From: Zwartia vadi
Lineage (GTDB): Bacteria; Pseudomonadota; Gammaproteobacteria; Burkholderiales; Burkholderiaceae_B
NCBI RefSeq assembly: GCF_030410375.1
Contig: NZ_JAUHHE010000004.1
Location: 124,001-188,000, forward strand
DNA length: 64,000 nt
Direction: 5' to 3'
Part shown: positions 16,700 through 25,501 of the stretch, piece by piece
Layout: each line of letters starts with the position of its first letter
Numbering within the stretch: position 1 is the stretch's first letter
Notes under the pieces: generated by a model
Seen by the model: only the letters and a program-made list of their open reading frames with translations
Told to the model about the DNA's origin: nothing
The model's database searches: none
Made by a program: the position numbers and the translations under genes

Positions 16700-17272
16700 T
16701 TAATTCCAAAGATTGGGGACGACGTCGCTGCTATAGCCCGAAACGAAAGACTTTTCCTGTCCAGTAACAGGATCAAACACATGGCGATGAATCCGGCCAA
16801 TATTGCCGCCATACACGTGGACGCTGATCGATGTTCGGTCAGCATAGTAATTTGCGACTTCGTGGACGTCATGCGTCGAAGGCGAAACAAACCCCACTTG
16901 TCCGGGCAGCAATAATTTACTCTCGCCGCGGCGATAACTCCCATCCGCCTCTTTGAAATAGTGGGTGTCAATTTCTTGACCACGCAACATTCCGATCAGA
17001 CCCCAGGTCATGTGGTCATGAACAGGGGTCTTTTGTCCGGGTCCCCACACAAAGCTGACCATGGAAAAGCGCTCCAAGGGATCGGCGTAAAGCAGATATT
17101 GTTGATAGAACTGCGGGTGAGGTCGAGTGAACGCCTCGGGGAGCCAATCATCGTGCTGAACAAGCTCCCCCAATAACGCGCCCCCTTCCTCCAAAATCAA
17201 GGGCTCGTGTGGCTTACCCTCGAGCAAGCGACTCATCCCTTGCACAAATGTCAATAGTCTGCCGTTTTTCAT
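16700..17272 (-). CDS. Cysteine dioxygenase-type thiol dioxygenase (3-mercaptopropionate dioxygenase-like)
   Basis: Non-heme iron cupin of 190 residues that adds O2 to a thiol to give a sulfinic acid. The three-histidine iron site is His85 and His87 in KTPVHDHMTWG plus His137 in DVHEV. At the position where animal cysteine dioxygenase has the substrate-binding Arg60, this protein has Gln58 (YQQYLL). That is the Gln-type, which in bacteria acts mainly on 3-mercaptopropionate. I assigned the alignment by eye. A strong double ribosome site (AGGAGACCAGGAA) precedes the ATG. The operon continues with the four-domain rhodanese. It diverges from the nitronate monooxygenase gene. Confidence 0.87.
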   Translation of the reverse strand: MKNGRLLTFVQGMSRLLEGKPHEPLILEEGGALLGELVQHDDWLPEAFTRPHPQFYQQYLLYADPLERFSMVSFVWGPGQKTPVHDHMTWGLIGMLRGQEIDTHYFKEADGSYRRGESKLLLPGQVGFVSPSTHDVHEVANYYADRTSISVHVYGGNIGRIHRHVFDPVTGQEKSFVSGYSSDVVPNLWN

Positions 17273-17397
17273 TTCCTGGTCTCCTAACGACTCGTCATTT
17301 AGTCATTCAATCAAAAATGTTTTCTTTCTTTGGGTAATGATATACGGCATTCCGGGGATAGAATGGTTTACCCAATTCTTTAAAGGCGGACTCAACC

Positions 17398-18456
17398 ATG
17401 GCTTTTGCTCTGAATCAATTGCGCGTTCCGATTATTCAAGCACCGATGGCGGGTGGTGCCAATACCCCGGCATTGGTTGCCGGTGTCGCACAAGCCGGCG
17501 GGATGGGCAGTTTTGGCTTTGCTTACAGTTCTCCTCAAAAAATCAGTGATGATCTTGCTGCAGCCAAACGCCTGACCTCGGGCCCAATCAACGCTAATTT
17601 TTTCGTCTTTCAAGAAATCCCCACGCCCAGTCTGGAGCTCCAGCATCAGGCCGTCGCCGCGCTCAAGCGAATGCCGATCGCCCAGGACTTGAGACTAGTG
17701 TGCCCCCAACCGCCCTTTTTTCCGGATTTAAAGGCCATGCTGGAGCCAGTCTGGCTGCACCGACCTGCTGTCCTGAGTTTTCATTTTGGCTTACCTCAAC
17801 CAGAGGTACTCGAGCGCGCAAAGCTATTAGGCATCGCTGTAGGCGTCACGGCCACCTGCCTGGCGGAGGGGCAAGCAATCGAGTCGGCCGGCGCCGACTT
17901 TGTCATCGCACAGGGAATCGAGGCTGGCGGCCATCGCGGCACCTTTCAGCCCGACACCTTGGACGAGGATCTTGCGACCCTCGCGCTGGTCAGACAACTC
18001 TCCGCGACCCTGAGGATTCCTGTCGTCGCCGCAGGCGGCATCATGACGGGAGGAGATATTGCCCGAGCCAAAGAGGCTGGCGCCTCAGCCGCTCAAATGG
18101 GCACTGCTTTTCTAGTCTGCGATGAATCGGGTGCAACGCCCGCACATAAGCATTTCTTATTAACTAAACCCACCCGTGGCACAGTCTTCACACATGGCTT
18201 TTCAGGAAGGCGGGCGCAGGGTCTACGCAATACCTTCATCGAGGCCATGCAGGGACAGCCCCACTTGCCCTTTCCCCTCCAGAACACGCTCACCACACCT
18301 CTGCGGCAAATCGCCGCGCAGCATGATGACGGCGAGCACCAAAGCCTTTGGGCGGGCAGTGCGTACGCTCAGGCGCGGCCCATGCGTGTCAAAGATCTCA
18401 TGACCGTCCTGGAGCAGGAGTACCTGCAACACGCAACAGCTCGGGAAAACCCTTAA
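17398..18456 (+). CDS. Nitronate monooxygenase (NMO family)
   Basis: FMN-dependent TIM-barrel enzyme of 352 residues (PF03060). It oxidises alkyl nitronates such as propionate-3-nitronate to the semialdehyde plus nitrite. Class I signatures are visible: IIQAPMAGGANTPALVA at the N-terminus, GSFGFAYSSP, GIEAGGHRGTF with catalytic His179, and VVAAGGIMTGGDI followed by QMGTAFLVCDESG for FMN phosphate. AAGGCGGA precedes the ATG. It stands alone on the plus strand, divergent from the thiol dioxygenase, with a 148-base gap before the efflux operon. Confidence 0.88.
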   Translation: MAFALNQLRVPIIQAPMAGGANTPALVAGVAQAGGMGSFGFAYSSPQKISDDLAAAKRLTSGPINANFFVFQEIPTPSLELQHQAVAALKRMPIAQDLRLVCPQPPFFPDLKAMLEPVWLHRPAVLSFHFGLPQPEVLERAKLLGIAVGVTATCLAEGQAIESAGADFVIAQGIEAGGHRGTFQPDTLDEDLATLALVRQLSATLRIPVVAAGGIMTGGDIARAKEAGASAAQMGTAFLVCDESGATPAHKHFLLTKPTRGTVFTHGFSGRRAQGLRNTFIEAMQGQPHLPFPLQNTLTTPLRQIAAQHDDGEHQSLWAGSAYAQARPMRVKDLMTVLEQEYLQHATARENP

Positions 18457-18556
18457 AAATAGCGCATCTCCAACGAATGGGTATGCAAAAATGAAATATC
18501 CCTACCCGACACTTTCCAGTTTCTCTATACTTCTTGCGTGCTGATCTGACGAGTAC

Positions 18557-18587
18557 AGCCATGTTGGCTTGCAGAACGTAAGCGCTT
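18557..18587. promoter_or_regulatory. Small inverted repeats upstream of efflux operon 1
   Basis: The 148-base gap before the permease gene contains AGCCA-TGT-TGGCT (18557-18569) and, centred at about 18584, the palindrome AAGCGCTT inside GTAAGCGCTTAAC. A TATACT lies at 18526-18531 but without a good -35 box. These could be operator half-sites for a regulator encoded elsewhere; the repeats are short and may be chance. Confidence 0.22.
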
Positions 18588-18604
18588 AACGCAGGTAATT
18601 CAGG

Positions 18605-21600
18605 ATGTGGATTGTTCGGATCGCACTAGATAAGCCATACACGTTTATCGTGATGGCTATTCTCATCTTGCTTTCCGCCCCCTTGGCCATCAAGCGCACG
18701 CCAGTCGATGTGCTGCCTGAAATCGACATACCGGTTATCAGTGTGATCTGGAACTACCGTGGTTTGTCGGCCGAGCAAATGGGCAATCGCATCGCCCAGA
18801 ATCACGAGCGCTCCATTACGACAACCGTCAACGACATCGAACACATCGAATCGCGTTCGCTTGGCGGCATCACTATTATCAAGATCTACTTTCAACCTCA
18901 AGCCAATATTCAAACCGCGATCTCCCAAGTTGTCGCCGTCTCACAATCTGCACTGAGACAAATGCCGCCCGGTGTCGCGCCTCCCCTGGTGATCAAGTAC
19001 ACGGCCTCCTCGATCCCCGTGATTCAAGTGGGGATGTCGAGCAAAACGCTTTCCGAAAAAGAGCTCTTCGATGCCGCGTTAAACATCATGCGGCCGCAAC
19101 TCGTCACGATCCCCGGCATTGCTGTGCCCTTTCCTTATGGCGGAAAGGTCCGTGCCGTGTCTGTCGACATTGACCCCGAAGCATTGCGCGCGAAAGGCAT
19201 GACTTCTTCGGACGTTATCAATGCGATTACGGCACAAAACCTCACCCTACCCTCAGGTTCCGCAAAAATAGATGATGTCGAGTACAACATCTCGCTGAAC
19301 TCTTCGCCGACCTCGATTGCAGAGCTAAACAACATTCCCATCAGAACCGTCAATGGCGCCACGACCTTCATGCGTGAAGTCGCCCACGTTCGCGACGGCT
19401 TCTCGCCCCAAATCAATATCGTGCGCCAAAATGGAGAACGCGGACTGATTTTGACGGCTCTCAAAAATGGCGGCGCTTCGACCTTGGACATTGTCCGGGA
19501 GGTCAAGGAAAGAATGCCCTCCATCTTGCCGCTGCTCCCGGAAGGCATTGACGTCAGACTCTTGGGCGACCAGTCAATTTTTGTTGAAAAAGCGCTCGCG
19601 GGCGTGATTCATGAAATCCTGATTGCAGGCGGCCTCACCGCGCTGATGCTCTTGCTGTTTCTGGGCAACTGGCGCACAACGTCCATCATCGCGATTTCAA
19701 TTCCACTGTCAATTTTTAGTTCGCTTATCGCGCTGCATTTACTGGGCGAGACGATCAACATCATGACACTTGGAGGATTGGCGCTCGCAGTCGGTATTTT
19801 GGTTGATGATGCCACCGTCACGATCGAAAATATCGAACGCCATATCCACATGGGAAAGGATCTCTATCAGGCCGTACTTGATGGAGCTGGCGAGATTGCC
19901 GTACCAACATTTGTCGCCACACTCTCTATCTGTATTGTGTTTGTACCGATGTTTTTCCTGGGTGGTGTGGCGCGTTATCTTTTTGTCCCGCTTGCCGAAG
20001 CAGTGAGCTTCGCGATGCTTGCTTCCTATGTCTTATCCCGAACCTTGGTGCCTACACTGGCTTACCTCATGCTTAAGGACGCAGGTCAACCCGGCCCGAT
20101 CGGTCGCTGGATTCACAAGGTGCATGTGGGCTTCAATGCCCGCTTTGAAATTTTTCGCGCCAGCTATGTGCTTTTGCTTGGACACCTCATGAGCAATCGA
20201 AAAAAATTCATAGCGGGCTTCCTGACTTTTTGCTTGTTGTCCTGCAGTATTTTTTTCATCCTGGGTCGTGATTTATTTCCTTTTGTCGACACGAGTCAGA
20301 TCAAACTGCACATGCGCGCGCCAACAGGCACGCGTGTCGAACGCACTGCGATCTTGGCAGATGAAGTCCAACAGGTCATCCGTGAGGTCATTCCGGAAAA
20401 AGACCTGGACGGCATTCTCGATAATGTTGGCCTGCCCAACAGCGGTATCAACCTTTCGTACAGCAGTTCAGGCACGATTGGCTCGTTTGACGCGGACATC
20501 ATGATCTCGCTTAAGCCCGGCCATCGTCCTAGCCTGGAGTACATGGAAGAGCTTATGCCGATTCTGCGCGAGCGTTTCCCCGGTGTTGAGTTCTTCTACC
20601 AGTCCGCAGATATCGTCACACAGATTTTAAATTTTGGCACACCCGCCGCGATCGATGTACAAATCGTTGGAAACAACTATCGCGCCAATCATCAACTTGC
20701 GGCAAAGCTCATCAGTAAAATTTCCGCTGTTCCGGGCGCCGCGGACGTCCACATCCATCAACGTCTGGATCAACCTTCCATCGCCTTGAATATGGATCGC
20801 ACCCGCATGCAGGGAATGGGTCTGACGCCCGCAGATCTTGCACAGAACATACTGCTACCTCTTTCAGGCAGCGCTCAAACTACGTCCTCTTTTTGGCTGA
20901 ACCCAGCTAACAACATCAGTTACGCCATCCAGGCGCAAACACCACAATACAACATTGACTCACTCGATGATCTGCTCAGGCTACCGGTAGGCCCCGCCAA
21001 CGCTGCGGCTTCTGCTGCCTCCGCCACAGCCAACGCTGCCGCCAATCGCGGCACTCAACTGATCGGCAATCTGGTGAGTTCGTCACCCACAACTGAATTT
21101 GCGATTTTGACGCGCTACAACATTCGTCCCTCCATCAATATATACGCCAACGTGCGTGGACGCGATCTCGCTGCAGTCGCCATGGATATTCAGGTCATTC
21201 TGGACGAAGCAAAATCAGAACTCCCGCGCGGCAGCAGCATCACGATGCGTGGTCAGGTCGAGACGATGCAGCAATCCTATGTGGGCCTGGGCATCGGACT
21301 CCTTGGTGCGGTGTTGCTGGTCTATCTCTTGATTGTGGTGAACTTTCAATCCTGGCTGGACCCTTTCATCATCATTGCCGCGCTGATTTCGGCTCTGGCA
21401 GGAATTGCGTGGATGCTGGTGATCTCACGCACCAATCTCAGCGTACCGGCACTGACTGGCGCCATTATGACAATGGGGGTTGCGACAGCCAACAGCGTGC
21501 TGGTCATTTCCTTTGCACGCGAGCGCCTGAAAGATGGTCTCTCACCTCTTGCGGCAGCCCTCGAGGCAGGGGCGACCCGCATTCGACCTGTCCTGATGAC

Positions 21601-21802
21601 CGCACTGGCCATGATTATCGGCATGATCCCAATGGCAATCGGCTTGGGGCAAGGCTCTGAACAAAACGCACCCCTCGGTCGAACCGTGATTGGCGGTTTG
21701 CTGCTTGCCACGGTCTCCACACTCTTATTCGTACCCGTTCTTTTCGCCAGTCTGCATGGTTGGCTCGACAAGCGCCACACCTCCAAGGAAGCAACAGAAT
21801 GA
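18605..21802 (+). CDS. RND efflux permease, HAE1 family (AcrB-like), system 1
   Basis: Inner-membrane proton-driven drug/solute pump of 1065 residues, the normal length. The two halves each have one membrane helix, a large periplasmic loop and a bundle of helices. Proton-relay aspartates Asp401-Asp402 lie in GILVDDATVTIEN (AcrB Asp407/408). MRIAL-type start (WIVRIALDKPY), TPVDVLPEIDIP and GATRIRPVLMTALAMIIGMIP are typical. An alanine-rich low-complexity insert sits at about residues 798-815 in the second periplasmic loop. Here the permease gene comes first, before adaptor and outer-membrane factor. Its stop overlaps the adaptor start (ATGA). Substrates cannot be predicted. Confidence 0.92.
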   Translation: MWIVRIALDKPYTFIVMAILILLSAPLAIKRTPVDVLPEIDIPVISVIWNYRGLSAEQMGNRIAQNHERSITTTVNDIEHIESRSLGGITIIKIYFQPQANIQTAISQVVAVSQSALRQMPPGVAPPLVIKYTASSIPVIQVGMSSKTLSEKELFDAALNIMRPQLVTIPGIAVPFPYGGKVRAVSVDIDPEALRAKGMTSSDVINAITAQNLTLPSGSAKIDDVEYNISLNSSPTSIAELNNIPIRTVNGATTFMREVAHVRDGFSPQINIVRQNGERGLILTALKNGGASTLDIVREVKERMPSILPLLPEGIDVRLLGDQSIFVEKALAGVIHEILIAGGLTALMLLLFLGNWRTTSIIAISIPLSIFSSLIALHLLGETINIMTLGGLALAVGILVDDATVTIENIERHIHMGKDLYQAVLDGAGEIAVPTFVATLSICIVFVPMFFLGGVARYLFVPLAEAVSFAMLASYVLSRTLVPTLAYLMLKDAGQPGPIGRWIHKVHVGFNARFEIFRASYVLLLGHLMSNRKKFIAGFLTFCLLSCSIFFILGRDLFPFVDTSQIKLHMRAPTGTRVERTAILADEVQQVIREVIPEKDLDGILDNVGLPNSGINLSYSSSGTIGSFDADIMISLKPGHRPSLEYMEELMPILRERFPGVEFFYQSADIVTQILNFGTPAAIDVQIVGNNYRANHQLAAKLISKISAVPGAADVHIHQRLDQPSIALNMDRTRMQGMGLTPADLAQNILLPLSGSAQTTSSFWLNPANNISYAIQAQTPQYNIDSLDDLLRLPVGPANAAASAASATANAAANRGTQLIGNLVSSSPTTEFAILTRYNIRPSINIYANVRGRDLAAVAMDIQVILDEAKSELPRGSSITMRGQVETMQQSYVGLGIGLLGAVLLVYLLIVVNFQSWLDPFIIIAALISALAGIAWMLVISRTNLSVPALTGAIMTMGVATANSVLVISFARERLKDGLSPLAAALEAGATRIRPVLMTALAMIIGMIPMAIGLGQGSEQNAPLGRTVIGGLLLATVSTLLFVPVLFASLHGWLDKRHTSKEATE

Positions 21803-22998
21803 AGGACACGCTCCACGATTCTCATGGTTTGCCTCTCGGACACCCAGATAACCCAGAGTCGCAAGTCAAATTGAAAAAAACGCTCAGGACGACGACTTGG
21901 GTTGCACTGATCGTCTTGGCCCTATTGATATTCGGTTTGGTGACCGCGCTGCTAGAACGCCGGTCTTTCGCTGAAGTTCTTGCCAAACGCGCCGACGATA
22001 GTGGCGTGATGCATGTGCTTGTCGTCAAGCCTACAGCACCGGATAAGAACAATCCCAATATGCGTTTGGTACTGCCCGGCACGCTTCGCGGGATCAATGA
22101 AGCACAAATTCATTCTCGCGTAACAGGCTATGTCAAACAATGGTTTAAAGACTTGGGCGATACCGCTAAAAAAGGTGAAACACTCGCTCTGATCGATATT
22201 CCTGAAATCAATCGCCAAGTTGAAGAGGCGACCGCGAACTTTAAATTAGCCAAAACAGTCTATGAGCGCTGGAAACGCTTGCGCGCGGAGGATGCCGTCT
22301 CTCAACAGGAAATGGATGAAAAAACCGGAATCTACAGACAAAGTGAAGCGGTTCTAAACAGACTCAAACAGCTGCAAAGTTTTGGCACGGTGGTGGCGCC
22401 TTTCGAAGGACGTATCACGCGACGCAACGTCAATCTCGGCGATCTTGTGAACGCTGGTAACGTTGGTAATGCGCAGGCCATGTTCAGCATGGCGCGTACC
22501 GACAAACTGAGCGTCTACGTTTATTTGCCTCAGGATCGCATCGCTCAAGTCAAAGTTGGAGATGAAGTGTCGGTCTATCAGACCAATGCGCCAGACAACA
22601 TTATCAAAGGTCGTATCGCTCGCACGGCGGGCGCCATCGACATCAATACCCGCACACTACAAGTCGATGTTGAAATCCCCAACGAGAACAATGCGCTGAT
22701 GCCGGGTGCCTATGTCGAAGTTGCCATGCAAATTGCCTTGGGCAATAGCCTGATCGTACCGACAAACACCTTGATTTTTGGAGCGGGCGGCCCCTTCATC
22801 GCAGTCGTCAAAGATAATCGAGTAGAAAAGAAAAAAGTCACGCTCGGCGTTGACTTTGGCAACCAAGTTGAAATCCGCAGCGGGCTGTCCCCTGATGACC
22901 AAATCATCTTGAATCCAATGGATTCACTCGTGAATGGTCAAGCGGTTGTGCCTCAGTCCCCTGCTCCGCGCGCGCCTGCCTCCAGGCGAGGTTCCTGA
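21799..22998 (+). CDS. RND periplasmic adaptor (membrane fusion protein), system 1
   Basis: Has about 399 residues. An N-terminal cytoplasmic stretch is followed by one membrane helix near residues 30-50 (VALIVLALLIFGLVTALL). The lipoyl and alpha-hairpin domains come next (INEAQIHSRVTGYVKQWFKDLGDTAKKGE, then a coiled-coil hairpin to about residue 195). The second lipoyl half is VVAPFEGRITRRNVNLGDLV. It bridges the permease and outer-membrane factor. ATG 21799 overlaps the permease TGA, with AAGGAAG upstream; an earlier in-frame start at 21760 is less likely. The outer-membrane factor gene follows after six bases. Confidence 0.92.
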   Translation: MKDTLHDSHGLPLGHPDNPESQVKLKKTLRTTTWVALIVLALLIFGLVTALLERRSFAEVLAKRADDSGVMHVLVVKPTAPDKNNPNMRLVLPGTLRGINEAQIHSRVTGYVKQWFKDLGDTAKKGETLALIDIPEINRQVEEATANFKLAKTVYERWKRLRAEDAVSQQEMDEKTGIYRQSEAVLNRLKQLQSFGTVVAPFEGRITRRNVNLGDLVNAGNVGNAQAMFSMARTDKLSVYVYLPQDRIAQVKVGDEVSVYQTNAPDNIIKGRIARTAGAIDINTRTLQVDVEIPNENNALMPGAYVEVAMQIALGNSLIVPTNTLIFGAGGPFIAVVKDNRVEKKKVTLGVDFGNQVEIRSGLSPDDQIILNPMDSLVNGQAVVPQSPAPRAPASRRGS

Positions 22999-23004
22999 CA
23001 CGTC

Positions 23005-24483
23005 ATGATGAAATCCAGACTCGCTCTCTGTTTGTTGGCCATCGTATGCGCGGGGTGCGCACCGATCGGTCCCGACTATGAGCGACCCGTTGTTGAGTTT
23101 CCCGAAAATTGGAAATCTTTGCCCGGCGCGAATCCAGCGCTATGGAAACCTGCCGTGCCGGCTGATGGTCTGCCGAAAGACAAATGGTGGAAAGCATTCG
23201 GTGACCCGACGCTGGACCAGCTGATGGAGACCAGCCTCGCGAACAACAACACCTTGCGCGCCTCGCTCGCCCGACTCGATCAAGCCATCGCGCAAAGCGA
23301 TGCACGTGGCGCGGCGCTGTTGCCCACCTTGTCCATCGGTGCGACAGGTGCCCGTACGGAAACTTCTGCGAATCGCCCTGGAACCACCTATAACAGCACC
23401 AATCAATCAACCACCCAAAATAACTTCCGTCCGGTGGCGGTGATGACCTATGAGATAGACTGGTTAGGTAAAGTCAGACGCGAAGTCGAAGCCTCTCGCA
23501 GCACTGCCGAACAAGCCGCTGCAGACACTGAAAACGTTAAGCTTTTGCTAACGGCTCAACTTGCGAATGCCTACTTTCTGTTGCGTCAATACGATGAGGA
23601 AATCAGAGTCCTGACAGGTATCGTTCAAATTCAAGACAAACTTTTAGCCTTGATCAAAAAGCGCTACGACATGGGAGCGGCAGGACGCACAGAGCTCTCG
23701 CAGCAGACGGCACTGACTCAGTCCAGCGGCGCGCAACTTGAAATTCTGAAGTCTCAGCGTAACGTTCAGGAAAATCTGCTTGCAACCTTGACTGGCACTC
23801 CCGCATCAGCCTTTAGTCTACCTCCCGGAACGTTACCTGCAAAGGTTCCAGCTTTCCCGGTTGGTTTACCCTCGACACTGTTAGAAAGACGACCTGACGT
23901 CTCGGCAGCCGAGCGTGCGATGGCTGCTGCCAATGCTCAAATAGGAGTCGCGAAAGCCGCTTACTTCCCGACGCTCACGCTCGCTCCGGCTTTTCTTGGT
24001 GGGGAAAGCTCCATACTCAGCGCGCTTTTCAATGCGCCGTCGCTCATCTGGTCAATTGGACTCACGGCCACGCAAACAGTCTTTGATGGCGGTCGCATCA
24101 GCGCCAATTACCGCTTCGCCCAAGCAGGCTATCGACTGACGCTTGCCAACTATCGGCAATCAGTCATGGTCGCCATTCAAGAAACTCAGGACGCAATGAG
24201 CGCGCTGCAGCAACTCGATCGCGCGCGCGCCATGCAGGACGAAGCCGTCAACAATCTCAATCGTGCCTATCAAATCAGTGCGATTCGTTACCGGGAAGGT
24301 CTGGATACGGCCCAGACACTTGCCTTGATTCAACAAAATCAGCTCACGGCACAGCGCATCAAATGGCAAATGCACGGGGGGCAATTCATCGCGAGCGTTG
24401 CTCTTGTCAAGGCCTTAGGAGGGGGCTGGGAGGGCCTCAGTTCTTCAGTAAAGTCTGGATCCCCTTCTGATCGAGCCTTGTAA
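23005..24483 (+). CDS. RND outer-membrane factor lipoprotein (NodT/OprM-like), system 1
   Basis: TolC-like channel of 492 residues. The N-terminus is a lipoprotein signal ending in VCAGC, so the mature protein starts at Cys19 and is lipid-anchored. The hallmark GPDYERP follows, then two outer-membrane-factor repeats (WWKAFGDPTLDQLM; LPSTLLERRPDVSAAERAM). The end VALVKALGGGW is typical of NodT-family proteins. The 3' end overlaps the convergent RodZ-like gene by 47 bases, so the C-terminal ends of the two genes share DNA. The tail past ALGGGW is longer than usual. Confidence 0.92.
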   Translation: MMKSRLALCLLAIVCAGCAPIGPDYERPVVEFPENWKSLPGANPALWKPAVPADGLPKDKWWKAFGDPTLDQLMETSLANNNTLRASLARLDQAIAQSDARGAALLPTLSIGATGARTETSANRPGTTYNSTNQSTTQNNFRPVAVMTYEIDWLGKVRREVEASRSTAEQAAADTENVKLLLTAQLANAYFLLRQYDEEIRVLTGIVQIQDKLLALIKKRYDMGAAGRTELSQQTALTQSSGAQLEILKSQRNVQENLLATLTGTPASAFSLPPGTLPAKVPAFPVGLPSTLLERRPDVSAAERAMAAANAQIGVAKAAYFPTLTLAPAFLGGESSILSALFNAPSLIWSIGLTATQTVFDGGRISANYRFAQAGYRLTLANYRQSVMVAIQETQDAMSALQQLDRARAMQDEAVNNLNRAYQISAIRYREGLDTAQTLALIQQNQLTAQRIKWQMHGGQFIASVALVKALGGGWEGLSSSVKSGSPSDRAL

Positions 24484-25498
24484 CATTGCCATTGGTCAAA
24501 CCTTTAGACAGCACATCGACTGAGCGACCCGCCAGAAATATTTTGGCGGCTGGCGCGTTGCCCAGCACCATTGAAGTCACACTCGCGAAAGGTACTGAGA
24601 GACTCTCTCCCGCCTTATAAATACGCTCTTCTTTTTTACCCTCAGCCGTCTGCAGCGAAACCCAGCATTCCCCGCTGAAATCGATACGCATTAAATTTTT
24701 ACCATCCTGCATCGCAACAGGTTTTTTATCCGAACTGGGCTGAGTGGCCTCTACTTGATTTTGTACGGCAGCGGGTGTGGCAGCGGGTGCAATTGCGGGC
24801 GCGGAGGGAGGCGAAAGAGTGGAGGTTGTCGTTTTTGAGTCAATCCCCGCCTGCGAGGCTGCACCTGCACCAGCGGCTACTCCAGCTATCGTTGCGGTGG
24901 TGGACCCACCAGGATTTGAACTCGAACCTGAGGCGGCAGACAACACTTTGGGAGAAGACATAGGTGTCACAACCGAGGTGGTAACGGGCTGAATACCGTC
25001 AGTACTTACGACTTCTTGCGTATCGTCTTTGAAAGGCCAGCCTTCATAAATCGCCAAAACAATCGCGCCTGCAACAAGCAGACCAAGTCCGAGAAACAGA
25101 AAACGAGGTCCACGCCGCGCATACGACTTGGCAGCGACAGGTGACGCAGCAGTTCGGTGCAAATCAGCCACCCGCGCAGCAGGCGAAGCTTTGAGCGCCT
25201 CGGCAGACCAACCCTCGATTTGCGTCACGAGCTCGGTGACATCCGTCCGACTTTGCAGTCCAAGATAAAAAACATAACTCTTGATGCCTTGTATGTAGCG
25301 TCTTTCATGATGAAAGCTCTCGGAGGCTCCAGTTTCAATCGCAAGCAACTGAAGCTTGGAAAGCATCAAGCGACGTGCCACATCATTCACATCTTTTTGT
25401 TGGCTCAGCCGCTCGCGAGACAGCAACTCACCCAACCGGGCGCGCAAGGCGGTTGCTGATGGATCCTGCTCGACACTCTGCTGATCAACATTGTCCAT
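24437..25498 (-). CDS. RodZ-like helix-turn-helix membrane protein
   Basis: Has 353 residues. A Cro/C1-type helix-turn-helix (HTH_25) lies at about residues 18-85 (VARRLMLSKLQLLAIETG). One membrane segment lies at 132-151. A Ser/Thr/Ala/Pro-rich linker covers about 165-265, and a C-terminal DUF4115 domain (IDFSGECWVSLQTAEGKKEERIYKAGE) completes the protein. This is the full layout of RodZ, which links MreB to the cell wall. RodZ genes of betaproteobacteria usually sit with ispG and pilW, not here, so this may be a displaced RodZ or a paralogue. It overlaps the convergent efflux gene and lies three bases from the arylformamidase-like gene on the same strand. Confidence 0.82.
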   Translation of the reverse strand: MDNVDQQSVEQDPSATALRARLGELLSRERLSQQKDVNDVARRLMLSKLQLLAIETGASESFHHERRYIQGIKSYVFYLGLQSRTDVTELVTQIEGWSAEALKASPAARVADLHRTAASPVAAKSYARRGPRFLFLGLGLLVAGAIVLAIYEGWPFKDDTQEVVSTDGIQPVTTSVVTPMSSPKVLSAASGSSSNPGGSTTATIAGVAAGAGAASQAGIDSKTTTSTLSPPSAPAIAPAATPAAVQNQVEATQPSSDKKPVAMQDGKNLMRIDFSGECWVSLQTAEGKKEERIYKAGESLSVPFASVTSMVLGNAPAAKIFLAGRSVDVLSKGLTNGNVTRLDQKGIQTLLKN

Positions 25499-25501
25499 AT
25501 T

